A stretch of 64,000 bases of DNA from Ichthyocystis sparus (GTDB lineage Bacteria; Pseudomonadota; Gammaproteobacteria; Burkholderiales; 2013Ark19i), in NCBI RefSeq assembly GCF_900078755.1, contig NZ_FKIH01000040.1, one strand, 5' to 3'. The notes beneath the pieces were generated by a model. It was not told the DNA's origin. It was given only the letters and a program-made list of their open reading frames with translations, and searched no databases. The position numbers and the translations under genes were made by a program. Below are positions 24,237 to 35,923 of the stretch, one piece after another (the stretch's first letter is position 1; every line of letters begins with the position of its first letter).

Positions 24237-25279
24237 TGGTATATAGTCCTTGTTTTATTGTTTTTTTCTCACCACCATATGGCCCCATACGCTGCAGATA
24301 AGCCTCCCCCGCAATTAATGCCAAACTTATTTTTAGAACACATATGTAGTTCATTCTAGGAAAAATACTCCCAACAAAAATACACGGACTCATGCACACT
24401 AAAAGACAACTTTGTTAACTACAGATGGGGCACAACATCCAAGAGCTGGGCGTAACATATATTTAAACGAACGTACAGTACTACCATCATGGTGAGTTAG
24501 CAAGAGTTCTATTTCAATTGGTGTTGCCGCTTATGCATACATTAGGTTCGGTTATTGCAATTATCTTTGTAGAACCAGATTAGAAATATTTATCAATTAG
24601 TGTAGCTTCAACAATTTTTCACATCTACCTAATTGATAAAGAAAAAATACAATATAAAAACTGTAACACTGGATACTTTTGTGTGTACTTTAGAGATTTT
24701 TCATGAAATTATCCAAAATGATAAGCAAGTGTTTGTACATAAGAAGTATCTAATATTACCAAGAGCAAATTGGTTCATTTTCAACTAATTTCGCTTCAGT
24801 TTCAGTATATAAATTTTAATAGTTGCACCCACACCCCAGTGCACATGGCTTTACATTATGACTAATTATTTGTAGCACTCTATAACACAACCAGGCCCAG
24901 CAGAACATTACCAACTACCAATACAGTTTCGTCAGTATATGTAATTGTTAGTATGATGTTTAATAATTAAAAAAAACATTATTGGATATTAATCACCTTA
25001 TTTACGTGATATAGTTCTGACTACTCTATACTCTACAGTAAATGCAAGGTATTACTGCTAATTGCTGCTCTTCTTTTATAATCTCTTGCCCAGGTATTGT
25101 TTTTAGGGTAACTGCAGTTGACATTGATCCGTTACTGACGGAGTACCAATGCTTGAATACACTTATCTTTGAATAAGTAATCCCCCAACATTGTTTTAAT
25201 AATGTATTTGTTGATATAGTAATTACATAGTTTGTGTACTGTGACCAAAATACTGAAGTAGAAAATATTAAGTGGCGTA

Positions 25280-25895
25280 AGTGAATCAATTAGCTAGTTG
25301 CAAAATAACAATGGACAGAGAATTGTGTAGTATGAGGAGCAATGCACTGTCCGAGTACACTTGGACAAGAACACAATACTGAGGTAAGTCTACGGTTGAA
25401 TGCAAGTTTGGCTCTGATTCTCTAGGAATGCAGCTTGATGAGACGTTGCTTCAGGTTGGGTTTAGTAGCGCTAAGTTTTTATACTTTCAGGAGAACTTAA
25501 TACACCAGAATGGTAGAAGGTTATAACAGTGACAGAGCTAGAAGCAAAATCTCTAATGGTAAGCATTCAGAACCTACAGAAACACATAAATGGTATTGGT
25601 AGCACAAGCAGATAGAAAGAGTGATTGATGAATTACAACAAATAGTACCAACGATAGATTAGTAGAAGAAATGGTTCTGCTTTACCTAAGATGGTTAGCA
25701 AGAGGACAGGGAACAAATTTTATGAATGATTTGTTTACTGGAGGACTAGCAGGTGATTGTTAAACGCTAATGAAGGAAGTCTTAGAGGAGGTTGTTGATG
25801 CGCTTAGTAAAATTAGCAAGGAAGTAGATTGAGATTGCGTACTTGTGACTAACACTAAGCAAGTAAAATATCAAAATGCAGTTTAGTAACAATTA
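25280..25895 (+). pseudogene. Inverted block X: fullest remnant of an unrelated gene
   Basis: Open pieces on the plus strand are 25383-25523 (holding VECKFGSDSLGMQLDE), 25529-25612 (holding SLMVSIQNLQKHINGIGS), and 25662-25895. The last holds EEMVLLYLRWLARG, one stop, MKEVLEEVVDALSKISKEVD, another stop, and DCVLVTNTKQVKYQNAV. The pieces are joined by shifts. About 330 bp in the middle is absent from the other copies. Homologous pieces at U13, U14 and U4 lie on the minus strand. The predicted protein is helical in its second half. I do not recognise it. Confidence 0.5.
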
Positions 25896-26390
25896 TAGTT
25901 TAGAGTGTACCCCTTCAAGAAACGTATCAGTCTAATAGTGATTACTTACTTGTATAGTGTATGGTAAAAAATCACAGATAAGTGCAAATATTGCGGACAC
26001 AAGATTCGTCTTAAATATATAATTAGAGCAAATTTCAAGACCAGGTTCCGCAGAATTTGTATTACCTGGGGTGCCCTAGGTAATACAAAAGCAGGAATTG
26101 CAAGAACGTTATAGCTTATCCTCGCTTGGCAGTGTATCACTTTAATTAGATATAGTGGGTGCAAGAAATAGTTGTAAGTTGTAGCATAATCAGAGTTATT
26201 ATTTATACGTAAAGGAGAGAAGAAAATTACAGCTCCAGTTAAAATAGGTAGGAAATTCATCTTTGTTAGTTCTGTTGCGATATATTATTACTATTTCTTC
26301 CCATCAATAGTTGCAATTTCTGGAAGAGAAAATTTGGCGTTGTAAGCAGCGATGTTTCGCATGTTGTAAACTAATAGCGAATCTTCTCAT
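25895..26390. repeat. Distal part of inverted block X
   Basis: The reverse complement matches tracts near 30230-30720 and 54600-55130, including an element around gctgtaattttctctttacg and one around ctattagtttacaac. A 104-codon minus-strand frame (25946-26260, starting MNFLPILTGAVIFFS) is open here but broken in the other copies and has no ribosome binding site, so I do not call it a gene. Confidence 0.5.
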
Positions 26391-26577
26391 CCCATTGATC
26401 TAGGCATTGCTCCTCTTTCTGCCTTTATATACAACAGGCACGGCTTTACCCAATACCCATCCTCACACTATGATTTCTGGGTACTTACCCTATTACTCCT
26501 CTACCGTATCTCTCATTCTTATAGCCACCCTTTCACTTACTTTATTTCTTCCGCTAATCTTCGTTCCATTCTAATTC

Positions 26578-28779
26578 TTATTTCCCTCTATACTTTAGTC
26601 TCTCTAACTCTATAGTTAGTTTTTTCGCTATTGCTCTTGCTCTAGATGCCTCTATCTCTAACTCTAGCACTCTTATTTTTGCCATAACCCTACCTATATT
26701 TAGCGCTTTCATTCTATTTTTTTTCTCCTCTATCTCTGATGCTGTTGCTCCCGATATTACTCTACCTGCACGTATCTCTCTATCTAGATTCGTCGCATGA
26801 GTTCTTACTCTATTTAACTCTATGCTTAGATCTTGCTCTCGCTTTCTTACCCCAACTAGCTCCAGCTCTAACTCTGGTTTTGCTATTTCTCCCGCTCTCT
26901 CCTCTATCTCTACAGATTCTTCTAGTTTTCTAGATTTTTCTAGCTCTAGCTCTAGCTTTCCAATCCTTATTGCTATTGCTCTTTCTTCCTCTAGCTCTCG
27001 TTTTATTTTTGCTGTTCTCTCTTCTGCTAGAGCTCTTGCTATCGCCGCATTCTCCATCTTAGAGATACTTCTCCTAGCTGCCCTTTCTTCCTGCGCTTTT
27101 CTTGCCCCCTCTCCCCGCGCCTTTCTTGCCCCCTCTCCCTGCGCTTTTTTTGCCTCCTTTTGCTCTTTTTCTCTAGTATTTTCCAGCATTGCTTTTGCTA
27201 TAGCTGCTCCCCTTTCCTGTTCTTTCGATTCCTCCGCTTTTCTTTCCTCTTTTAATCTTTCTCTTTCTGCTAATATTTCTTTTCTCAATTTCTTCTCAGA
27301 CGTTTGTTTTTTTCTCCTTTCTTCCATTCTAATAGTTCTTCTTACTTCCCGCTCCAACATTCTTTTCGTTTCCTTTGACTTTAGTTTTTCCAATTTTGCC
27401 ATTATTAGATCTTCACTTTTCCTCTTCCTCAGCGCTTTTATTGCATTTCTCGCCGCTTCTACTTTCTCTAGTGCCTCAGATACCTCTCTCTCTTCATCCG
27501 CTAAATTCCTTGTTACTCTTTGCGAATTCTCCTCTGATATTCTAGCTTCCAACCTTTCCTTTATTAACGATTCCTCCTCTTCCGATTCTGTTTCCGATTC
27601 TGTTGGTACAAATGTTGCCATAGGTGCTTTTATGCTGCCAATTAGAGCCCTCATTACAGATCCCATTGCTTTTTCCGCAGCTTTTACTGTATCTATAAAT
27701 CTATCTATCTCCTTTTTAGTTACTCTATTATCCTCTACTTTTTGCTGATTCTCATTTGATACCCTAGCCTCCAACCCCTCTTTTGTTGACGTTTCTTCTT
27801 CAGATTCTGTTTCCGATTCTGATTCTATTAGTATAGGTATTGCCTCCTCTACTTTTTGCTGACTCTCTTCTGATGCTTTAGCTTCCGACCTCTCATTTAT
27901 TAACGTTTCTTCTTCCGATTCTGATTCTATTAGTATAGGTGTTGCCGTAGGTGCTTCTATGCTACCTATTAGAGCTTGTGTTAATTCTTCGTTAGTTGTT
28001 ATAAGAGTAGCAATATTTTCTAAACCAACTCCAATTTCTTCTTGTGTTACACTAGCCCTTTCTAGTTCCCGATTGTGCAATAAACCTTCCCTAATTGCTG
28101 AAAGTCGCTTTATTTTTTCTAAAACGACGCCAGGTTGAGTATTATAAAACATGCCTCCACGCAGTACTTGATCAGGTTGCATTTCCAGATCTAGTGCTAA
28201 GTCTGGTGCCAATATTGACCCTTCACAACCCATCGTACTCTGTTCTGATGTATTTGGCACTGGCTCATGCTCAATACCTACACCTTCTACTGCCAATGCC
28301 TCTGGTGTTTGCCAATAGGTAGTATTCGCAACTTCTACTACCGCCTCTTCTGGTCCCACTGTAACTGAAGGAGGCGCTTCTATGCTATCCATAAGCGCTC
28401 GTATCGTTGCTTCGTTAGAGGCCATAAGAGCAAGGGTATAGCCATTATTGCTAGGCCAGACGAAAGAACTAGTTCCCTCCTCTAATTCATTTCGAACTAG
28501 CTCTTCCTGTTCGTTTAAAAGTTGAGTTACTAAATTCGATATATGATAAGCCTGTGGGGTACCATAAAACATACTTCTAAATATCATTTCACCATGGCAC
28601 ATCCCCAACGCTTGTGCTAAACGTGGCTCTAATAAGAACCCTCTTCCCTCAGTTCCTGTACTTTGTTCTAATTCTAATGCACTTGATTGTTGTGCCTGCT
28701 CATCCACATTACCTTGCCTATAGACGCCCTCAGGACTACTTGCTTCGCTACTTGCGCTTCTTAATAATTTCCGTTTCAT
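26578..28779 (-). CDS. U8: two-module coiled-coil protein without Trp array, C-type B
   Basis: 733 residues from the MKRKLL start. An upstream in-frame ATG at 28851 would add 24 residues, but GAGGAC sits 9-10 nt before the chosen ATG and all relatives start here. Module 1 is at about 47-138 (LAQALGMCHGEMIFRSMF). A linker with WQTPEA carries only one Trp motif. Module 2 is at about 185-282 (LALDLEMQPDQVLRGGMF). Then come three diverged copies of an acidic Ser/Glu linker (ESESETESEEE), a GEGARKAx repeat, and the type B end with ISGATASEIEEKK. The central coiled coil with the LELEL motif is missing. Function unknown. Confidence 0.82.
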   Translation of the reverse strand: MKRKLLRSASSEASSPEGVYRQGNVDEQAQQSSALELEQSTGTEGRGFLLEPRLAQALGMCHGEMIFRSMFYGTPQAYHISNLVTQLLNEQEELVRNELEEGTSSFVWPSNNGYTLALMASNEATIRALMDSIEAPPSVTVGPEEAVVEVANTTYWQTPEALAVEGVGIEHEPVPNTSEQSTMGCEGSILAPDLALDLEMQPDQVLRGGMFYNTQPGVVLEKIKRLSAIREGLLHNRELERASVTQEEIGVGLENIATLITTNEELTQALIGSIEAPTATPILIESESEEETLINERSEAKASEESQQKVEEAIPILIESESETESEEETSTKEGLEARVSNENQQKVEDNRVTKKEIDRFIDTVKAAEKAMGSVMRALIGSIKAPMATFVPTESETESEEEESLIKERLEARISEENSQRVTRNLADEEREVSEALEKVEAARNAIKALRKRKSEDLIMAKLEKLKSKETKRMLEREVRRTIRMEERRKKQTSEKKLRKEILAERERLKEERKAEESKEQERGAAIAKAMLENTREKEQKEAKKAQGEGARKARGEGARKAQEERAARRSISKMENAAIARALAEERTAKIKRELEEERAIAIRIGKLELELEKSRKLEESVEIEERAGEIAKPELELELVGVRKREQDLSIELNRVRTHATNLDREIRAGRVISGATASEIEEKKNRMKALNIGRVMAKIRVLELEIEASRARAIAKKLTIELERLKYRGK

Positions 28780-28788
28780 TGGTATAGA

Positions 28789-28794
28789 GTCCTC
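28789..28794 (-). promoter_or_regulatory. Ribosome binding site of U8 (decides the start)
   Basis: GAGGAC on the coding strand lies 9-10 nt before the ATG at 28779 and within the coding part of the longer alternative frame. This favours the shorter protein that begins MKRKLL. Confidence 0.6.
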
Positions 28795-30539
28795 ATTTTT
28801 TTGTTTTTTTCTTCTATCGATACTACATGCTGTAGACAAGCCTTTATACATTTAAATATCAAAACATCAAGCTTGTTATTTTTAATAATGCACCTTCTAG
28901 AGCACGCTTGACCTAACTAATAAAAAGCACCACCAACAAAAATATACAGGCCCGCACATATAAAAAAATAACTGTGTCAGTCATAGAAGTACAGCACACA
29001 CGAGCCAATTTTATCTACATCTAAGCAGATACACTTATCATGCTGAGTTAGTAAAATCTCTCCTTTAACTAGTATTGTCTCCCTATACATTGGGTTCGGT
29101 TGTTGTAATCATCTTCGTAGTCTCACTTATAGCCAGATTACGAGTCTTTATTAAGCGTATTCTCCTAAATTTCTTAAATCAAATCTAAAATTGATAAATA
29201 AAAAATTACAATATAGAAATCGTAATCTATTTGATACTTTTGCGTGTACTTTTAAAAACTTTTTCATATAATTATTTTAAGAATTTATTGTCTATGCATA
29301 ATAACCACATCCAACAGCACCAACAGTAAACTAGTTAGTTTATTTTCAACTAATTTTTCCCCAGTACCTAGGGCTGAATGATTGCATCCACATCCTAACG
29401 CACATGTCCTTATACTCTGATTGATTGTTTATTGCTCCTATAATGCGACTGGTCCCAGCCGAACATTACCAACCGCCAATGCAGTTTAATTGGTTTACGT
29501 AATTGTTAGTATGGTGGATAATATTTAAAAACCATTGATCACTAATTGCCTCGTCTCTGTGAGGATATTCTGCCTTTTCATACCAAATTCATGGTGTTGC
29601 TGCTAACTGCACTTCTTCTATAGTCTCTTGTCCAGGTATTACTTATTAGGATAATTGCAATTGATACCAATCATTATCAATGAAGTGACTATGCGTGAAC
29701 ATACCTGTCTTTGAATAACCAATACCATAGCACTGTGCCTTACAAAAGAATCATTAAAATAACGCAGAAACAGTAACTCAAATTAATACAGAAAACTAAT
29801 GATTGGCACACTATTTTATGCTATATAAACTCCGCCTAGCTAGTAGCAGTATGTTTTTTTACTCTTCTAAGAATTTTTGTGCTTCTTACTAATGTGTCAA
29901 TCCTGACCTTGCCATCATTCACATCTGGTATTTCTATAATATGAAGTCTGCGGCATATGGCTTACTAGTACAGCATTGCTTATTGTTAATAAAGATAGAT
30001 AGGCGCCGAGATTACGAAGGTAAAATAGTTGCTATTAGTTTATAATATATGAGATAGTACCATTTTCGATGCCGAATTTGTTCTTCCAAAAACTAGTTTT
30101 TTGTGAGCGTCTATGAAAGTAAAGGTGTATTGCGATAGAGTTGATAGAGCTACATAACTTTGGCTTACCTATCTTTTAATTCAGAACGAATTTTCGCGTT
30201 CATTATATTTGAATTGAGGCTGCAATTTTTTCTTTACGTATAAATAATAATTCCAATCACACTGCAACTTACAACTATTTTTTACACTTACTATAATCTA
30301 ATTAGATAGTCTCTTGTTATATACAGAGTACAACGGTGGTACAAGTAAGGTACTTATTAACAATACGTGGGTACCGCATGCATGAATCTTAACTGTAGAA
30401 ATTCTCCAATATAATTACCTTTAGCCTCTTGCTTTCAGCTATACGTGTTTTTTGCACCAATACAGTTTATATCCGTACATAAATTGAAGGTGTATTTTTC
30501 TCAAATTAATCATCTTTGTACCTGTAACCCATCATAAAT

Positions 30540-31030
30540 ACGTGATACCAGAGTGTTACAGTCCACCCAAGGAGGAATAAGCAACACTGTTCTTGCAATT
30601 CTTGTTTTTATATTACCAGTGGTACTTTAGGCAATAAAAACCCTAGAGCAATCTTGAACTTTACTATAACTATCTATCTAAGTAAGACAAATCTTCTATC
30701 CACATTATTTGTATTTATTCGTGATGTTTTACTATACCGCTTTGTTGCTGTGTCTATTACGTACGCAAATTATTGTTAAAATAATACACCTCTTAATAAG
30801 GTACTCGCTAACCCAGAATTGTACCAAACGACATTTTGGTATGCTTTATTTGTCTATCTTCAGCCCCAAGTACGCAGCCACCTCCTTGCCGGTTATTATT
30901 AAATACACTGCTCTTTAGTCTACAAAACGCTGAAGCTAGAAGCAACCACTTTGCCAAATTGTATTGCTATCATTAGAGCTAAATTTTCACCGAATTGCAA
31001 TTCCACCTCAGTATTACGTGCCTGGCCAGA
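30540..31030 (-). pseudogene. Block X copy beside U9
   Basis: Shares the order of tracts seen at 9.1-9.7, 50.5-51.1 and 55.0-55.6 kb. Stops occur in all frames, and the central part present in the inverted copy is missing. Confidence 0.4.
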
Positions 31031-31084
31031 GTACTGCAGGAGAGTATGTTGCCCCTGGACGCAACCACCCTCCTCCTATGTAGT

Positions 31085-33591
31085 ATGACCAGGTTGCACT
31101 TCCAGCGATTGTGCTAAATCTGGTACCAACATGAACCCTCCGCCATGTTCATGCGTGATATCTACCTTCTGTTACCACTAACGATGCTGTTGTAAAGGTG
31201 CTTCTATGCTAGCCATCAGAGCTTGTAATAATTCTTCGTTATTTGCTATAAGAGCAGCAGCATCTTCGCAGCTAGCGCCAATTTCTCTTTGGATTGCACC
31301 AGATCTTTCTAGTTCTTGATTGTGCAACAAATACTCTCGTATTTCCGAAAGTTGACTTATTATGCCTAAAACTGCATTAGAACGAGGGGAACTGTAAAAC
31401 ATGCCTCTACGTAGAACTTGACCAGGGTGCATTCCCAGCGATTGTGCCAAATCCGGTGCTAGCACGAACCCTCTCATTAGAATCTTTGGCACTCTGTTTT
31501 GCTACATCTGGTACTTTCCCATGTGTATTACCTACATTTCCTACTATCACTGCTGGTGCTACTGTAGGTGGAGGTAGGAGAGGTGCTTCTACGCTACTCA
31601 GCAGTGCTTGTATCGCTGATGCATTAGATTCTACAAGATCAAGAATACGATCTTCATTAAATATGGTGTAAGAACTAGTTGCCTCTCCTGATCGAAGTTG
31701 AAGCAGTCTTTCCTGTTCTTTTAAAAGTTTGGCCGTTAAAGCTGATATGCGGGAAGCCTGTGGGGTGCCATAAAACATACCTTGATGTAACACTTGACCA
31801 GGTTGCATTCCCAACGATTTTGCTAAATCTGGTACCAATATGAATCCCTCATCATAATCTTTCATACTCTGTACCACTTTCGGTACTACTGACTGCAAGT
31901 TGTTTCGCTGTTATTTCTCCCAGCCATAGACCTAACTCCAGTTCTAGCATCCTTACTCTAGCGTTTACCCCCTCTATTCTCAGCATTAGTTCTAGTTCTT
32001 TCTCGCCTGATTCAGCTTTTGCTCCCTCTTTTAATCTATTTAGCTCTATTTCCCTTTTCCCTCTATCTATCGTTGCCTCTATCTCTTCCTTTAGCGTTAT
32101 AATGTTAACTAGTTCTAGTTCTACATTTCTTCTGGTTGTTGCTATTGTTGCTCTTAATTGCATTAGATTTGACTCTATCTTCGTCTTTTTCGATCTTACT
32201 TTACCTAGCTCTTTCTTACTTGCCTTTGCCTCTATTTTCTCCAGATATAGTTCTTTTGCCACTAGCACCTCTATATTTTTCACTCTTATTTCTCCTGCCT
32301 TTGCTTCTTCTAGATCTCTACTTACTTTTATCTCTTTAGTTCTTATGTAATCCATACCTATTGAAAACTCTACTGCTCCAGCTTTCTCTAGTTCTTTACA
32401 TCTCGCTCTCGCTTCATTTAGCTCTTTTTCCATTTTTTTTAGGTTTTCTGACCTTGGTTCTGCTACCACTCTTCTTAGTTCTCCCTCTTTTTTCTTTATC
32501 CTTTCTATATTTCTTTTTGTTGCGCTTAATGATCCCGGTGTCTATAACCTTTTTATAGTTTCTTTCACTTTATCTTTTACTTTCTCTAGCTCTGACTCTC
32601 TACATACAGCTATACTCAGAGCTGTTTCTAGCTCTTTTTCTCTACTCTTAGTTGCTTCCTCTTCCTCTTTATTTATAAGTTTTTCTGTTTTTGCTTGCTC
32701 TTTCATCTCCAGTTTGGCCTTCAATTTCTTCAATTTACTATTTCTCTCTTCTTCCAATTTTTCTTTCGATTCTGTTTCAGATTCTTCTACTGCTATTGTA
32801 GGTACTGCCGATGTTTCTATGCTACCCATCAGAACTTGCGTTAATTCTTTGCTAGTTGTCATAAGAGAAGCAGTATTCTCGCAACCAACACTAGTTCCCT
32901 CCTGTATTGAACTAGACCTTTCTAGTTCTTGGTTGTGCAATACACTCTCTCGAGTTGCCGAGAGTTGACCTACCATTCCTAAAACGACATCAGATTGTGT
33001 AGCGTTATAAAACGTACTTCGACGCAGCTCTTGACCAGGTTGCATTTTCAGCGATTGGGCTAAATCTGGTGCAAACATATCTTCCTCATCATAATTTTTG
33101 GCACTTCGTTTCGCTAAAACTGGTACTTGTTCATGCACAATACCTATATCTCCTACTACCACTTCCGGTGTTGCTGTAAGTGGAGGTAGTGTAGGTGCTT
33201 CTATACTATCCATCAGTGCTTGTATTGCTAATCCGTTATATTCAGCAATATTAAGAGACTCAATGATACTACTTTGAGAGTCATAACTAGATCCCTCTCC
33301 TAGTCCACGGCAAAGCAGTTCTTCCTGTTTACTTAAAAGTTGAGCCACTAAATCTGATACATAAGGAGCCTGTGGGGAGCCGTAAAACATACTCCGAAAT
33401 AGACTTTCACCAGCCCTCATTCCCAACGCTTGCGCTAAATATGGATCCAATAAGAATCCTTCTGTCTCAGCATATCTTGTGCTTTGTTCTAATGTACTTG
33501 ATGGTTTAGTCTGCCCATCTGAACTACCTATTCCATCGTTACCGTTTAGACTACTTGCTCCACTACTTGTGCTACTTAATTTACGTTTCAT
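31085..33591 (-). pseudogene. U9: broken family member fused to pieces of another copy, C-type C coil
   Basis: The start at 33591 (MKRKLSS; a possible ATG two codons upstream is less well placed) opens module 1, a second module (LAQSLKMQPGQELRRSTF) and a coiled coil. An in-frame TAG follows at 32542-32544. Reading through it, the same frame continues as type C coiled coil to LELELGLWLGEITAK. There the coil is joined, out of frame, to the linker and modules of another copy: LAKSLGMQPGQVLHQGMF at about 31740-31850, then, after another shift near 31475, LAQSLGMHPGQVLRRGMF. A last module fragment lies at about 31085-31145. The second copy's coiled coil is absent. This is a deletion joint between two units plus later decay. 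Confidence 0.8.
32542..32544 (-). other. In-frame amber stop in U9
   Basis: TAG interrupts an otherwise continuous frame that is homologous on both sides to U12 and U15 (before it KVKDKVKETIKRL, after it TPGSLSATKRN). A single-base change from a sense codon would explain it. Confidence 0.8.
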
Positions 33592-35701
33592 TGACATGGA
33601 GTCCCTATTATTTTATCGTTTTTCCCTATATCAATACTACGTGCTGCATATAAAACCTTCTACAGTTAATATAAAGCTTGTTTTTTTAATTTAATATACT
33701 TTCGTACTTCTTAGAACACACGCGACCTACACTAATAAAAAATATCCTCAACAAAAATACAGGCTCACGCACACATAAAAAATAACTTTGTCAACTATAA
33801 AGAAGGCATGAATTCTCCGAGCTGGTTTTAACTACGTCTAAGCAGACATACGCATATGCTTATCACGCTGAGTTGGTAAGGGCTCTCTTTCAACTAGTAT
33901 TGCCACCTTACACATTAGGTACAGTCATTGAGATTATTTTTGTAGGCTTACTGATAATCATATTTCTATACTTTATTATAAATAATTGGCACGGATATTT
34001 CTCAATATAATTAAAAACTAAAACTGTAATTTATTTGATGCTTTTGTGTGTGTTTTTAAAGATGTTTAATCTAATTATTTTAAAGTGTAAGTAGCAGCTA
34101 TATTTTTTTCATAAAATATAGCTGTACCTAATAGCACCAACAGCAAATTAATTCATTTTCAACTAGTCTTACCTCAGTATATAAAGTGGAATTATTGTAC
34201 CTGCACTCTAATGCATATGGCCTTATACTCTGATTAATCGTTTATTGCTCCTATAGCTGCAACTGGGTCCGTTCGGGCATTGCCAGCCGCCAATGCAGTC
34301 TCATTAGTTTACGTAATTGTTAGTATGGTGGATGTTAGTATGGTGGATAATAATTAAAAAATATTGATTATTAATTGGCCTAGTTTCTGTGATACTCTTC
34401 CACTTTTCCACATCAAATTCATGGGACTACTGCTAACTGCACTTCTTTGATAATCTCTTGTCCAGGTATCGATTCCAGGATAATTGCAGTTGCCACCGAT
34501 CATTATTAATGAAACAGTTATGTGCTAATATACATGTATTTTTGGGCGAGCAAGTCACTCAACTGTGATTTGTTAGATAATTGAACAAATTAGCAATATT
34601 GTTTTAATGGAGTATTTGTCGATATGGGAATACACCCCATTTGTGTACTATGGCGAGGATACTAAAATAGACAACTACTCAAGTTAATACAAGAAAAAAT
34701 AACGGTTGGTACACTATTCTATACCAGATAAAAACTATGCCTAACTAGTAGTCGTATGTCTTTACTCTGATAAGAGTTTTTTACTGCTTCTGACTTGTCA
34801 ATCCTGATCTGTCGTCATCCATGCCCGATATTTTGACCAGATTAAGTTGATGGCATATTTCTTATTAGCGTAGCTTTTACTCGTGTTAATAAAGGCGGAG
34901 TGACATCTATATCACGATGAGGTAAAACATCCACCATTAGTTGTTTTATAATGTACGAGATAGTGTTTTTACAATGCCTAATTTGTTCTTCCAATAACTA
35001 ACCTTTTGTGAGCATCGGTGAAAGTAGGTAGTAACGGTATATAGTTGTAGAACTGATAAAGCTACATTCCATAATTTTGTTTCTATTTTAATTAAGAATC
35101 TACAGCAAGAATGATACTTACCTCTCAACCATTATTTAAGCTAATGGATTGATTTGAGTATGATAAATACAGAGGCTACTGCTTATAAAACTTCTGGTTA
35201 TTTATAATTGACCAGCTTTACTTTACGAGAAATATAAAGCGCACCCACAAGATCCAGACTCTCTGCTAACCATTGTTAAGGGGTAGATGATAATATAACC
35301 CCCTCTGCTGGTTTGTGCTGCTGACGTTAGTTGACTGATTAAACTGTTATCTCCACTGTTCTTCTTTATACCCTATTACTCCTCCAATACTTCCTACGTT
35401 TTTGCAGGTTTTCTGTGCTCTGCAAAGAGTTATTCTTCAATTAATAATGCATTAGATTATATGGGAAGATCATTACAGCTATTTTATGTACGCTACGGAT
35501 CCCATGAATTTACAAAACCTGGGTTAATACGATAGTGGTGCACTGCGAGGTTCTGTAAAACGTACCACGAACGATACGAGAACGGTACTTGATAATCAAT
35601 CGTGTTACTATTTTCTCAACAATGGTTGTTGAATTTGCATTTATTCTCCTACTGCACTCGGACATTGTTGCTTTTGCGTATTTTAGTAGGTACCACCTGA
35701 C
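33592..35701. repeat. Spacer U10/U9: conserved upstream block and type-C 3' block
   Basis: No intact gene is seen in this part. The family upstream block covers about 33592-34740, with a 16-bp tandem duplication (gttagtatggtggat) at about 34317-34350. The block around ttttgtgagcatcggtgaaag is at about 34740-35110. From about 35150 a block shared only with the 3' sides of the C-type copies at 39.85 and 59.85 kb leads to the small ORF beside U10. Confidence 0.6.
33601..33606 (-). promoter_or_regulatory. Ribosome binding site of U9
   Basis: AGGGAC on the coding strand, 9-10 nt before the ATG at 33591 and only a few bases before an alternative ATG at 33597. Spacing and family alignment favour the ATG at 33591. 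Confidence 0.5.
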
Positions 35702-35902
35702 TCATTTGATGTAACCTACTACGTAAAGTGTAAAGAAGCACTTGCTATGATTTTCCCACTGCTCCTTCTTTTTCTTATGCCAACTCTCTTGTTGTTGGCA
35801 CTTACCCTCTACTTTGTTACCACTCTCTCTTGCTAATGCTACTATCATTTCTGATTTTGCTCGTAGCATTTTTTGAGATGTCTTGGGTCTCGTGAATCTC
35901 AT
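35702..35902 (-). CDS. Small basic ORF downstream of U10
   Basis: 66 codons on the same strand as U10, starting about 20 bp after its stop, so co-transcription is possible. The first 24 residues (MRFTRPKTSQKMLRAKSEMI...) align with a 47-codon ORF at the same place after U15 (MEFTRSEVSERRMLQAKSEV...) and with a frameshifted copy beside the N gap. It is Lys/Arg-rich with no membrane segment. A GAGGG motif lies about 17 nt upstream, which is far for a ribosome binding site. It may be a true small protein or a former C-terminal part of the family. Function unknown. Confidence 0.35.
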   Translation of the reverse strand: MRFTRPKTSQKMLRAKSEMIVALARESGNKVEGKCQQQESWHKKKKEQWENHSKCFFTLYVVGYIK

Positions 35903-35923
35903 ATAAATAGTACTTTATTACCC

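Larger units (their letters stand above)
24237..26577. repeat. Spacer U8/U7: conserved upstream block and an inverted block X
   Basis: The family upstream block covers about 24237-25280; on the minus strand the reading KTIPGQEIIKEEQ is legible near 25070-25110. From about 25280 to 26390 the sequence is block X in opposite orientation to every other copy. About 26390-26577 shows nothing recognisable before the U8 stop. Confidence 0.6.
28780..31084. repeat. Spacer U9/U8: conserved upstream block and block X
   Basis: No intact gene is seen. The family upstream block covers about 28780-29830. A second shared block, around aaaactagttttttgtgagcg, covers about 29830-30300 and recurs at about 34980, 39710, 42180 and 50120. 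Block X (minus strand) follows at about 30540-31030, with tracts around cgtgatgttttactatacc and ccccaagtacgcagcc. Confidence 0.6.

Noticed and set aside
25946..26260. A 104-codon minus-strand frame with a hydrophobic start, possibly a membrane protein
   Set aside because: No ribosome binding site, and the homologous sequence in other spacers is broken by stops. It lies inside decayed block X.
26578..28851. Longer start for U8 adding 24 residues
   Set aside because: The added part covers the conserved leader and ribosome binding site, and all relatives start at MKRKL.
35684..35735. Hairpin terminator after the small ORF beside U10
   Set aside because: A gtaggt/acctac pairing exists and is partly shared near 60110-60150, but the loop is long and no T run follows, so it is too weak to call.
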